Source of the DNA: Metabacillus bambusae
GTDB lineage: Bacteria > Bacillota > Bacilli > Bacillales > Bacillaceae
Assembly (NCBI RefSeq): GCF_017497975.1
Contig: NZ_JAGDEL010000035.1
Span: 1 to 51,827 of the forward strand
Direction of reading: 5' to 3'
DNA length: 51,827 nt
Shown here: positions 37,073 to 46,021 of the stretch, piece after piece
Layout of the letters: each line of letters starts with the position of its first letter
How positions within the stretch are numbered: position 1 is the first letter of the stretch
The notes under the pieces: generated by a model
Told to the model about the DNA's origin: nothing
The model's input: the letters and a program-made list of their open reading frames with translations, nothing else
Database searches by the model: none
Translations under genes and position numbers: made by a program

Positions 37073-37136
37073 AATATTAACGTTTTGAGAACTGAGGTGC
37101 ACGACGTGCGCCTTTAAGACCGTATTTTTTACGTTC
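37073..37136 (-). repeat. recent rpsI 3'-end copy (att site)
   Basis: 64 bp identical to 42603-42666 apart from position 37107 (T for A). The change is synonymous (GCA/GCT, Ala). On the minus strand it encodes [19 protein letters not shown] and a stop, the end of S9. Beyond 37136 the similarity stops abruptly. No RBS or start belongs to it, so it is not expressed as a gene. It is one boundary of a ~5.5-kb island whose other boundary is rpsI itself. Confidence 0.9.
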
Positions 37137-37241
37137 ATTTTTCGATGTACTTTCAACCCATTTAACGAGACATCAAAGCCTTTATTAATAAGGATTTAAT
37201 ACTTTTTCAATTTCAATGGATTTCATTAAAGTGCATCAAAG

Positions 37242-37259
37242 GGTATTCAAGGTATTCAA
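37242..37259 (+). repeat. paired GGTATTCAA repeats (candidate integrase arm sites)
   Basis: Two adjacent copies of GGTATTCAA, about 105 bp inside the island from the 37073-37136 tail. The same motif occurs in three spaced copies at 42501-42531, on the other end. This is the layout expected of arm-type binding sites of a tyrosine integrase. The interval 37137-38052 has no protein gene that I can support. Confidence 0.6.
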
Positions 37260-37348
37260 AAAATCATATGCTGGCGGGCAATATGTATAAAAGATAACCT
37301 ACTATTAGAGTATTCGCTCCATAAAAAACCTCTAAACGTAAAGAAAAA

Positions 37349-37379
37349 ATCCCTATCCATTATTAACCTCAATAGGGAT
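37349..37379. terminator. terminator-like hairpin
   Basis: ATCCCTATC and AATAGGGAT pair across 13 nt, with a run of six A on the left, so it ends transcripts arriving from the right (minus strand). Confidence 0.55.
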
Positions 37380-37407
37380 AAACATTTTTGATATATCCCT
37401 TCTGTCA

Positions 37408-37662
37408 TTATAAGAACTATATGAAACGCCTAGGCGGTTACACAACATCTAGGGCTACCCCTTAGGGAGTAGATCAAGATGTCTCTCCCCCTTCGGTTGC
37501 TAAATCAACCGAGTAACTGAAAAGTCACTATTAATAAAACAATGAGTTCAATAAGATCCGATAGATTCACATTCGATATTTTTCTTATAAACGTTCACCG
37601 TTAACAGTTACCTAAGAATCCCCTTTTATATATTCAATTTACATTCCATATAGTTCTTATAA
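37408..37662. repeat. segment bounded by 16-bp inverted repeats
   Basis: TTATAAGAACTATATG (37408-37423) and its exact reverse complement (37647-37662) bound a 255-bp segment. No ORF is inside. The segment contains the GC-rich palindrome GCCTAGGC and the structured core annotated separately. It could be a miniature mobile element, a plasmid origin or a recombination module; I recognise none of these with confidence. Confidence 0.6.
37436..37518. ncRNA. candidate structured RNA or single-strand origin (three-way junction)
   Basis: Closing stem GGTTAC (37436-37441) with GTAACT (37513-37518). First arm ACATCT (37445-37450) with AGATGT (37477-37482), topped by CTACCCC..GGGAGTAG. Second arm TCGGTTG (37493-37499) with CAACCGA (37506-37512). 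The DNA is GC-rich compared with its surroundings. The fold forms on either strand, so orientation is unknown. Known plasmid single-strand origins and regulatory RNAs have similar compact folds, but no match is recognised. Confidence 0.4.
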
Positions 37663-38052
37663 AACTCTCTCTTTTATTTTATGTTAAAATCCCTTATTTT
37701 ATAATTTTTACGTGGTATACCTTTATTCAATATGCCGCAGACCTACATTTTTGTATTTAAAGAAATCTAAAAAATATGGATAAAGCCATTAGTAGTAACG
37801 TTTCTTCTATACTTTTCAGATTAGGTTCGAAACAACGTTCAGTGTTCGGCTTCGGGTTAATACAATCTTTTCTTCAACCAACGGGTACCAGTTAGTTAAA
37901 CAAGACATCATAATATGATTCAACTTTTTTTAAACCAATATTTACATTGAATACATGTAAATATGTAAGACACACTGATATTCCAACAGTTCTCACATTG
38001 AAGTTAAAATAATTTGTATTTCCTGACGCTATCCATAAGGTGAAAATCATTA

Positions 38053-38487
38053 TTAAATATTCGTTAATCGGCTCTTTATTAGAGCTTTATCTAATTCACG
38101 TACTTTATCATATGAATGTAACAGTTGCTCAGGGATCAATGTTCTCCCGTAATCCCAAGCATTCGTTTCTATTTTAGATTTAAGCTTTCCTATTTCTTCA
38201 TCGTCACCATACATTAGAATCCTTAAATCATGTTTGTTTTTCTTAAAATCTAAGTAATAACCAATCACATGATAAAGAAGAATTTTAACAAAGTTTTCAT
38301 CTGTCTCTTTAATTCTAATTTTACTGATATAACCGTTAACTTGAAGATAATTAAATTTTATAATATTTGTCGATACGTTATAACTCATAGGTACCGTGAG
38401 ATTATTGTTAAATTCATAGTTAATATTTAAATTGTGCTTATCTAATGTATCTTTAATGATCTTCTCAATATTCCATGCATAAAGCAT
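38053..38487 (-). CDS. ImmA/IrrE-like protein with degenerate zinc site
   Basis: A 144-residue protein resembling the ImmA/IrrE metallopeptidases of mobile elements. Where these have HExxH, this protein reads HVIGY (His73 to Tyr77), losing the catalytic Glu and the second His. The downstream ligand helix ETNAWDYGRTLIP (Glu107) keeps the usual E-x-x-A pattern followed by a LIP/LMP ending. So the fold seems kept and catalysis lost. ImmA relatives cleave element repressors, so a non-cleaving binding partner is one idea; family assignment itself is tentative. RBS GGAAGTGA precedes ATG 38487. It lies downstream of the HTH gene, likely in the same transcript. Confidence 0.5.
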   Translation of the reverse strand: MLYAWNIEKIIKDTLDKHNLNINYEFNNNLTVPMSYNVSTNIIKFNYLQVNGYISKIRIKETDENFVKILLYHVIGYYLDFKKNKHDLRILMYGDDEEIGKLKSKIETNAWDYGRTLIPEQLLHSYDKVRELDKALIKSRLTNI

Positions 38488-38549
38488 TTTACTATCACTT
38501 CCTTAAAGTATAAAACAATTAAACAAAAAAAGAGTCTCAAATAGGCACC

Positions 38550-39257
38550 TTATTTACGGAATATGGAGAAAAGCCTCCCCCAATTTTCTTTAGGTTTTTG
38601 TATCGCTTCTTCTAAACGTTTATTAAAATCATTTTGTGAACGCCATTCTTTTTTCTGTTCGTCCCGCATATTTTGTATTTCTTTTTGTAAGAATTCGCTT
38701 TTTTGTTTTTCTTGTTGCAGCAATGTTTCGTAATGGATCTTTTGTTGTTCAGTTAATTTTTCAATTTTAGAATGAGTTTTTTGCGCTGAATTTCCAATAC
38801 TAGAACTTATAACATGATGATCTTGCTGGAGCCGGGAAACCGTTGTTTTAAGCTGAGATATACCGTTTGTCAGTTGGACATTCATTTCACGTGTGGCAGC
38901 AAGTTCATTGGCTAAAAACGTTAAAAACTCTTTTAATTGATTGGGATCTTGGGGTAAATTGTCATATGTATTGGGTATCGCAATCTCTGTTTCATTGGAT
39001 CCTTCTAATCTTTCTGTTTGTTGATACACAAGGTCTTTAGCTGTATCGTCTAGGGGCTTGTCCGTATCGCGTAACGCTATAAGCGCTTCGATGTCGGATT
39101 GAACAAAGATACGCCTATCACCATCTTTAAAAAACACATATCCATTACGCTCTAAGATTTGACCATACTTTCGAACAGTGGGTGTTGCAATCCCCACTTC
39201 TTCTGCCACTTCCTTGGAAGAGAAAGCTCGTTCATTTGATTGTATATCATTTCGCAT
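38550..39257 (-). CDS. MerR-type HTH protein with long coiled coil (DUF3967-like)
   Basis: A 235-residue protein. The N-terminal MerR-like winged helix-turn-helix (about 10-70: SSKEVAEEVGIATPTVRKYG and GDRRIFVQSDIEALIAL) is followed by a linker and a long coiled coil (about 110-220), with a basic C-terminus ending WGRLFSIFRK. This architecture is common on Bacillus plasmids and recalls RacA-like DNA-anchoring proteins; a partition or copy-control role is possible but unproven. RBS AAGGAG precedes ATG 39257. A broken tandem copy lies immediately upstream. Confidence 0.75.
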   Translation of the reverse strand: MRNDIQSNERAFSSKEVAEEVGIATPTVRKYGQILERNGYVFFKDGDRRIFVQSDIEALIALRDTDKPLDDTAKDLVYQQTERLEGSNETEIAIPNTYDNLPQDPNQLKEFLTFLANELAATREMNVQLTNGISQLKTTVSRLQQDHHVISSSIGNSAQKTHSKIEKLTEQQKIHYETLLQQEKQKSEFLQKEIQNMRDEQKKEWRSQNDFNKRLEEAIQKPKENWGRLFSIFRK

Positions 39258-39339
39258 ATCGGAACTCCTTTTCTATTAAATATGAAGGTTTTTTGATGAA
39301 TTCGCAAGTTATATTGCCCCGCGATACGAAACACTTATA

Positions 39340-39790
39340 ACAAGATGATCTCGCTGGAGCCGGGAAACCGTTGTTTAAGCTGAGACACACCGTCTGTCAG
39401 TTGGATATTCATTTCATGTGGCTGCGAGTTCATTAGCTAAAAACGTTAAGGGCTCTTTTAATTGATTGGGATCGTGAGGTAAATTGTCATATGTATCGGG
39501 TATCGCAATCTCTGTTTCATTGGATCCTTCTAATCTTTCTGTTTGTTGATACACAAGGTCTTTAGCTGTATCGCATACGGGCTAGTCCGTATCGCGTAAC
39601 GCTATAAGCGCTTTGATGTCGGATTGAACAAAGATACGCCTATCACCACCTTAAAAGAACACATATCCATTACGCTCTAAGATTTGGCCATACTTTCGAA
39701 CAGTGGGTGTTGCAATCCCCACTTCTTCTGCCACTTCCTTGGAAGAGAAAGCTCGTTCATTTGATTATATATCATTTCGCATATCGGGCT
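39340..39790 (-). pseudogene. broken tandem copy of the MerR-HTH gene
   Basis: The DNA from about 39340 to 39855 repeats 38814 to about 39335, gene start and upstream region included, at roughly 90% identity by eye. This copy has several one- or two-base deletions (for instance in GTTGTTTAAGC and in the region of TTCATGTGGCTGCG) and in-frame stops, and it lacks the 3' third of the gene. It is therefore a dead duplicate. The intact copy is the one further left. Confidence 0.85.
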
Positions 39791-39839
39791 CTTTTGTATT
39801 AAATATCAAGGTTTTTGATGAATTCTTATGTTATATCGC

Positions 39840-40031
39840 CTAGTGATACAAAACAAAAAAAAGTCGATCAGCCCCTTTCTTAAGGAATTCTATTAAGGAG
39901 GACGCTTGTTTTTGATCAAGGTTCTCAACCGCCTCAACTCCCATTTTATCAAGCATGCCTTTTTGGCTTTCTTTAAGTTGTGTATTTTGTTTAGATACAT
40001 ATCGCTTAAACAGATCTCTATTGAATTTCAC
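39840..40031 (-). CDS. fragment of a phage- or plasmid-type protein
   Basis: A 63-codon frame from GTG, with the first ~50 residues (RDLFKRYVSKQNTQLKESQK and GVEAVENLDQKQASSLIEFL) resembling the C-terminal tail of phage recombination or single-strand-binding proteins; that similarity is loose. The upstream DNA translates in shifting frames (VIEELGDTSNVSDDL), which suggests that this is the end of a decayed gene. The last residues run into the duplicated block. Probably not functional. Confidence 0.35.
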   Translation of the reverse strand: MKFNRDLFKRYVSKQNTQLKESQKGMLDKMGVEAVENLDQKQASSLIEFLKKGADRLFFVLYH

Positions 40032-40110
40032 TTGGGACTTAGGTTGCTTTTAGATCGTCCGATACATTGGATGTATCGCCGAGTTCTTCAATTACCTGTC
40101 CCCTGGGTGC

Positions 40111-40161
40111 AACAAAAAGAGCCGTTTTGTTCAATCTCTTCTTCAACTATCGCTCTTTGTT
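40111..40161 (-). terminator. possible terminator in the 40032-40454 gap
   Basis: AACAAAAAGAGC and GCTCTTTGTT can pair across about 28 nt. The loop is long, so support is weak. Apart from decayed coding sequence up to about 40160, I see nothing else in this gap. Confidence 0.3.
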
Positions 40162-40454
40162 AGTTAAATAAAAGGTAATAATTCTCATGGGGATAATCCA
40201 TTTGCGACTTCCCTATATTGTCTGATCTTAATTCTAATAGGGAATAAAACTGGTAATACACAAACAAATTGTCCTTTCATCAGGAATATTTGCTTATTTC
40301 AGGATAATCGGCTATTCAATTATTTGCTGAAATATCATAGCATTTGTTTAATCAGTGCCCAGAAACTCTTTATGACAATAACAAACCTTAAAGGAGATTG
40401 AGAAATATGACAATGACATTAAACGAAACCAGAGCGTCTGCACTTTCAGGATAA

Positions 40455-41768
40455 TTATCGAAGAGCCCCAAGGATTTCTTTCGATGATTGATTAATCTTA
40501 TTAATATCGATATTATCCAATAGACTATCTGATAGGTTATATTTCTTTTTTAAGTGTAAAATTCTTTCAACGCTTTTATCTATTCTCTCTTCGCTTACAG
40601 TCCCGTCCTTTACTGCGTTAGTCAAACTGCTGACAGCTTTTATTTTATTTTCATAGCCGTGGGATACCAAGATAATGTCGTTTCCTGCTTGAACGGCTTT
40701 TACGGAAGCTTCCCCAATATCATAATTTTCCATAATAGCCCCCATTGTCATGTCGTCCGTGATCACTACCCCATCAAAGTTAAATTCTTCTCTTAAAATG
40801 TCCGTGATTACATTTTTGGATAAAGAGGAAGGATAGTCGCGGTCAATTTCAGGCAACAATATATGTGCGACCATCGTCATATCTGCTTGTTGATTAAAAG
40901 CATGTTGAAACGGCAACAATTCCAATTGTTGGAGCCTTTCTGTACCATGATTCACAATCGGTAAACCTAAATGGGAATCCACATCTGTATCCCCATGACC
41001 CGGAAAATGCTTTACGACCGGAATGATATTTTTGGATTGGATACCCTTCATTTCTTCGATTCCCATCTTTGAAACAATTTCCTTATTATCTCCAAAAGCC
41101 CTCTTTCCAATTACCGGGTTGGCTGGATTGCTGTTAATATCCAGAACAGGTGCCATTGTCATATTAAAGCCAAAGAAACTTACCCTTTCACCTATGGCTT
41201 CCCCGACCTGGTAGGCAAGCGCTGCATTATTTGCATCTCCTATATCTTTACTGTCCGGAAGGTTTATGATTTCAGGTGGCATTCTTGATACTAAGCCTCC
41301 TTCTTCATCTACAGAAATAAAGATCGGGGTATCGTGTAACCGAGAATTTATTTCTTTTATTTTATTATTCAGATCCAATAATTGTTGCGCACCTGAAATA
41401 TTTTTCTTAAATAATATGACCCCTCCAACATGATAATCTTCTATTAATTTTCTAGTTTCATCATTGACTTGTGAATCTTCAAATCCAAACATTAACATTT
41501 GGCCAATTTTTTCCTCTATCGACATGGAATCCATTATTTCTTTTATCGGATCCGTCACTGCATTAGGCGGAGATTCTTCAGAATCATTTACTTCCTCATC
41601 CTCTTCATTTTCGATCTCATCATTATTACTTTTATCTGCAATATTTTCTGTGTTGTTATTATTTTCTTCCATGTTATGGTTGGAAGCTTGGTTACATCCG
41701 ATCAGAGTTAGTATCATAATGAAAGAAAAAATAAAAAATAACCTGTGCCAATTTTTTATATTATTCAT
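40455..41768 (-). CDS. nagZ: GH3 beta-N-acetylhexosaminidase lipoprotein (NagZ type)
   Basis: A 437-residue lipoprotein (lipobox LIGC, Cys25) with a Glu/Asn/Asp-rich linker (about 28-70) and a GH3 barrel. Motifs are KHFPGHGDTDVDSH (the His-Asp dyad that serves as acid/base in NagZ enzymes) and VVITDDMTMGAI with the nucleophile Asp. NagZ removes N-acetylglucosamine from cell-wall muropeptides; in Bacillus it acts outside the cell. The second GH3 domain of Bacillus subtilis NagZ is absent, as the chain ends after the barrel. RBS GGGAGGAAA precedes ATG 41768. It is cargo of the inner island. Confidence 0.88.
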   Translation of the reverse strand: MNNIKNWHRLFFIFSFIMILTLIGCNQASNHNMEENNNNTENIADKSNNDEIENEEDEEVNDSEESPPNAVTDPIKEIMDSMSIEEKIGQMLMFGFEDSQVNDETRKLIEDYHVGGVILFKKNISGAQQLLDLNNKIKEINSRLHDTPIFISVDEEGGLVSRMPPEIINLPDSKDIGDANNAALAYQVGEAIGERVSFFGFNMTMAPVLDINSNPANPVIGKRAFGDNKEIVSKMGIEEMKGIQSKNIIPVVKHFPGHGDTDVDSHLGLPIVNHGTERLQQLELLPFQHAFNQQADMTMVAHILLPEIDRDYPSSLSKNVITDILREEFNFDGVVITDDMTMGAIMENYDIGEASVKAVQAGNDIILVSHGYENKIKAVSSLTNAVKDGTVSEERIDKSVERILHLKKKYNLSDSLLDNIDINKINQSSKEILGALR

Positions 41769-41975
41769 AATTTCCTCCCTTGATTGGTGTTTTCACATCT
41801 AATATTCAACAATCGCGCCCTTTTCTTGAATAACATTTATGGTTTTGTATATAGGACTCCATTTATTTCCAATCCATTAAAGATAATAAGTTATTTCTTT
41901 TATTTTTTCTTAATTCATTAGCCGCTAACAAAGGTATCATATCAAATGCTCTCTTTTATTACTGTCAACCTGTAA

Positions 41976-42495
41976 GTGATAATAACAGATATTGATTTTA
42001 TCAATAAAACTATATCATTTAAGAAGACACTGGTTGTAACAAAAGGGCAGCAACTCTTACAGACGCCCAAAACACCTGCATCACGCCGTTTAATTAGTAT
42101 TGATAACTAAACCCCTAACAGTGTTGGAAAAATGGCGTAGAAGGCAAATAGAAGAGTATAAAGACATAAATATACCTTTTATATGTGATGAACATCAACC
42201 ATTGTTAACTCGGTTCGACTACAATGAAAGAAAAATGAAGTTAATCCGCTTAGCTAGCTTAAATGATAAGCTAGCCGCTATTTTCGAAAAGCACAAAGAA
42301 TTTCAGCCTATTACCATTCATGGATTCCGACATACCCATGCTTCTATACTATTCGAAGCTGGAGCAAGTATTAAGGATGTTCAAGTAAGACTAGGTCATA
42401 CAGACATTCAAACAACAATGAATATCTATACTCATGTGACAAATACAGCGAAAGAAAAAGTAACAAATTTATTTAAAAGTTATATGGATTTATGA
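41976..42495 (+). pseudogene. broken tyrosine integrase, C-terminal half
   Basis: Two frames together give the catalytic domain of a phage/ICE integrase. In the frame from about 41976: DIDFINKTISFKKTLVVTKG and [17 protein letters not shown], ending in a stop at 42093-42098. After a +1 shift: [17 protein letters not shown], then [15 protein letters not shown] (the H-x-x-R box), [15 protein letters not shown] and the active-site Tyr in IYTHVT, to the stop at 42495. The N-terminal arm-binding domain and the first catalytic Arg box are missing. It ends 112 bp from the rpsI stop, the usual place for an integrase gene beside its attachment site. It cannot be active as it stands. Confidence 0.85.
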
Positions 42496-42500
42496 GGAAG

Positions 42501-42531
42501 GGTATTCAAGGGGGATTCAAGGGGGATTCAA
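42501..42531 (+). repeat. three GG(T)ATTCAA repeats (candidate integrase arm sites)
   Basis: GGTATTCAA (42501-42509), GGATTCAA (42513-42520) and GGATTCAA (42524-42531) occur at 11-12 bp spacing, close to one helical turn. They lie between the integrase remnant and rpsI, and the same motif occurs next to the far att site at 37242-37259. Confidence 0.65.
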
Positions 42532-42548
42532 ATGGATTATTTCACAAT

Positions 42549-42584
42549 AAAAAACCCTTCCTTGGAAATCCGAGAAAGGGTTTT
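42549..42584. terminator. current rpsI terminator
   Basis: AAACCCTT(C) and (G)AAAGGGTTT pair around about 14 nt, with A/T runs outside. It ends the rplM-rpsI transcript and probably came with the island. Confidence 0.75.
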
Positions 42585-42606
42585 AAACGTTGATATATAA
42601 AGAATA

Positions 42607-43457
<851 letters not shown>

Positions 43458-43502
43458 GTTTATTCCCTCCTAGTAAATTAAAATATATTGGTTCTTACTT
43501 CT

Positions 43503-43549
43503 ATTTCATAACACGATAAGATTCCGGGGCTTATTCGTGGGGTTGAAAT
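43503..43549 (-). promoter_or_regulatory. L13 leader-like RNA element
   Basis: Minus strand: outer stem ATTTCA/TGAAAT and inner stem CACGA(A)TAAG/CTTATCGTG around a C-rich loop. Position and size fit the autoregulatory L13 leader known upstream of rplM in Firmicutes. The assignment is by structure and position only. Confidence 0.6.
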
Positions 43550-43563
43550 ACATACCATTAGAT

Positions 43564-43592
43564 ATGATATAACTTAAAGAGCATAATGTCAA
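43564..43592 (-). promoter_or_regulatory. promoter of rplM-rpsI
   Basis: TTGACA (43587-43592) and TATCAT (43564-43569), minus strand, with a 17-bp spacer, directly upstream of the leader element. Confidence 0.7.
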
Positions 43593-43610
43593 GAAAATGT
43601 TACACCTGGT

Positions 43611-44351
43611 TTAGTTGTCATAATGAACTTTCCATAAATATAATCCATGACCAGGGACCGTTTTACCGCTTAAGCTCCGATCACGCCCCTCAAGTATTAC
43701 AGGAATACTATTGGGATCTGTATAACCTTGCCCTACATCTAACAATGTCCCAACTAGGATTCGTACCATATTATACAGAAAACCATTTCCAATAAAACTA
43801 AAAATAATTTCTGAATCATCTTCTATAATCTCGATTGAATAGATCGTTCTTACTTTGTCTTCTACCTCTGTTTTCGCCACACAGAAGCTCGTAAAATCAT
43901 GTGTCCCACATAAATGGATAGAAGCTTGTCTAATCGCGCTCACATTAAGCTTATACGGATAATGGAAGCTGTAATTTCTCTTAAAGACATCTTTCATCTT
44001 TTGTTGATTAATACGATAGCGATATTCCTTAGCAGTCGTATTAAAACGCGCATGGAAATCTGGACTTACATAGCTAGCTTCTACTATCACAATATCCTCA
44101 GGTAGTAAGCTATTCAAGGCATATGGCCACTTTTCCTCAGGAATCGTTAAACTGGTATCGAAATGAAATACTTGTCCAAGAGCATGAACCCCTGCATCGG
44201 TTCTCCCTGAGGCATGAACTTTTGTAGGTTTACCTTTATGGAGCTTTAGTAAAGCTCCTTCAATTTCGCCTTGAACCGTCCTTTTGTTTGGTTGGACTTG
44301 GTATCCACTAAAATTTGTGCCGTCATAAGAAACAATACATTTTACTCTCAT
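43611..44351 (-). CDS. truA: tRNA pseudouridine(38-40) synthase TruA
   Basis: A 246-residue TruA. The catalytic Asp is in [14 protein letters not shown] (about residue 53), and [19 protein letters not shown] is the conserved C-terminal motif. It makes pseudouridine at positions 38-40 of the tRNA anticodon arm. It follows ecfT by 9 bp and probably shares its transcript, as in Bacillus subtilis. Confidence 0.97.
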   Translation of the reverse strand: MRVKCIVSYDGTNFSGYQVQPNKRTVQGEIEGALLKLHKGKPTKVHASGRTDAGVHALGQVFHFDTSLTIPEEKWPYALNSLLPEDIVIVEASYVSPDFHARFNTTAKEYRYRINQQKMKDVFKRNYSFHYPYKLNVSAIRQASIHLCGTHDFTSFCVAKTEVEDKVRTIYSIEIIEDDSEIIFSFIGNGFLYNMVRILVGTLLDVGQGYTDPNSIPVILEGRDRSLSGKTVPGHGLYLWKVHYDN

Positions 44352-44360
44352 CTTCTGCTC

Positions 44361-45158
44361 CTATGTCCGTAAATAAATTAATATTAACCCTAAAGCGACT
44401 AGTAACGATATAACTGAAGTGTCTAGAACTCCCCATTGTAACTGTCTCAGCTTAGTTCTACCTTCTCCACCTTTATATCCTCTAGCTTCCATTGCTGTAG
44501 CAAGCTCCTCAGCCCGTTTAAAGGCACTTATAAAGAGAGGAACTAGTAAAGGTACAACAGCCTTCAAACGGTCTTTAACAGGTCCGCTAGTGAAGTCAAC
44601 GCCACGTGCCATTTGTGCCTTTAATATCTTATCTGTTTCTTCCATCAATGTCGGTATAAAACGTAATGAAATTGACATCATTAAAGCAAGCTCGTGTACT
44701 GGTAACCCTAGTTTTTTAAATGGAGCCAACAAGCTTTCCATCCCATCAGTAATTTCTATTGGTGTGGTCGTGAGTGTTAATATTGTTGTCATTAAAATCA
44801 GATATAAAAACCGTAATGAAATATAAATCCCTTGTTTTAGCCCTTCTTCATAAATACGGAAAAAGCCTAAATCTAATAGGATTTCTCCTTCTTTTGTAAC
44901 AAAAAGATGGAGAATAAACGTAAATAAAATAATCCATAATACAGGCTTAAGACCTTTTAGTAGAAAGCTCACTGGTAACTTTGTTAGTGCCACGATAACC
45001 AATGTGAATATTCCTAGTACAAAGTAAGTTAAAAGATTATTCGCCAAAAACACAATAAAAACGAACACAAAAATCATCATTAACTTTGATCTTGGATCCA
45101 ACCTATGAATAAGTGATTGACCAGGAACATACTTCCCTATGATAATACTGTCCATCAT
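44361..45158 (-). CDS. ecfT: energy-coupling factor transporter transmembrane protein EcfT
   Basis: A 265-residue membrane protein joining the EcfA ATPases to vitamin-specific S components. The two coupling motifs appear as AQMARGVDF and AMEARGYKGG (Ala-Arg-Gly), near residues 184 and 223. It overlaps ecfA2 by 4 bp. Confidence 0.96.
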   Translation of the reverse strand: MMDSIIIGKYVPGQSLIHRLDPRSKLMMIFVFVFIVFLANNLLTYFVLGIFTLVIVALTKLPVSFLLKGLKPVLWIILFTFILHLFVTKEGEILLDLGFFRIYEEGLKQGIYISLRFLYLILMTTILTLTTTPIEITDGMESLLAPFKKLGLPVHELALMMSISLRFIPTLMEETDKILKAQMARGVDFTSGPVKDRLKAVVPLLVPLFISAFKRAEELATAMEARGYKGGEGRTKLRQLQWGVLDTSVISLLVALGLILIYLRT

Positions 45159-46021
45159 AATGGGTTCACCTCACCCATCAAAGCCTTTATCTGATCAACA
45201 GTCTCATCAATTGTTAGTGGAATCTCGTTAAATAATAAACCCCTATCCATTAATTGACGTTGAAGCTTAACTGTTTCAGGTAAATCCAGCCCTAGAGCTG
45301 ACAACTTATCTGCTTCACTAAATATTTCTTTTGGAGTACCGTGCATTTCAATTGTTCCCTTTTGCATAACAATGATCTCATCGGAATATTTAGCCGCATC
45401 CTCCATACTATGGGTAACAAGGATAATCGTAAGATTTTGCTCCTTTTGCAATCGATAGAATAAGTCCATAATCTCTTTTCTACCTCTAGGGTCCAGACCT
45501 GCAGTTGGCTCATCTAAGACAAGAACTTCAGGACCCATTGCCAATACACCGGCAATCGCAACCCTTCTCATTTGACCACCACTTAAATCAAAGGGTGATT
45601 TTTGTAGAATTGATTCTGGTAATCCAACAATTTCTAAAGTCTCTCGTGCCTTTATGATTGCAGCTTCTTCACTTACGCCAAAATTCATTGGGCCAAACGC
45701 AATATCCTTTTCAACTGTTTCTTCAAAAAGCTGATGCTCAGGAAACTGAAAAACAATCCCAACAAGGCTCCTTACTACCTTAAGATGCTTTTGTTTTTTT
45801 CCCGCCTCAATAATGTGTTCTCCAATTTGAATTGATCCCTTTGTAGGTTTTAATAGTCCATTCAAATGCTGAAGAATCGTTGACTTACCAGAACCAGTAT
45901 GTCCAATGATCGATAAATACGTTCCCTTCTTAACCGATAGATTTATATCATAGAGGGCTAGTCTTTCAAATGGTGTACGAGCCTGATAACGATATTCTAA
46001 GTTTTTGATTGTAATGTCCAA
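45155..46021 (-). CDS. ecfA2: energy-coupling factor ATPase EcfA2
   Basis: A 288-residue ABC ATPase. Walker A is GHTGSGKST, the signature is LSGGQMRRVAIAG and Walker B is VLVLDEPTAGLD. The first codon is TTG at 46021, overlapping the end of ecfA1 by 25 bp. It forms a heterodimer with EcfA1. Confidence 0.96.
   Translation of the reverse strand: MDITIKNLEYRYQARTPFERLALYDINLSVKKGTYLSIIGHTGSGKSTILQHLNGLLKPTKGSIQIGEHIIEAGKKQKHLKVVRSLVGIVFQFPEHQLFEETVEKDIAFGPMNFGVSEEAAIIKARETLEIVGLPESILQKSPFDLSGGQMRRVAIAGVLAMGPEVLVLDEPTAGLDPRGRKEIMDLFYRLQKEQNLTIILVTHSMEDAAKYSDEIIVMQKGTIEMHGTPKEIFSEADKLSALGLDLPETVKLQRQLMDRGLLFNEIPLTIDETVDQIKALMGEVNPL

Noticed and set aside
36974-37156. 60-codon open frame over the rpsI tail copy
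   Set aside because: It crosses the att copy in a different frame from S9 and has no RBS; it arises by chance.
37137-38052. Possible CRISPR array or repeat series
   Set aside because: Only the two adjacent GGTATTCAA copies and the single inverted-repeat pair are present; there are no regularly spaced repeats and no cas genes in the window.
8833-42606. Complete insertion sequences or transposase genes
   Set aside because: No transposase motif (DDE, HUH or serine recombinase) was seen in any frame; the islands are explained by the tyrosine integrase remnant.
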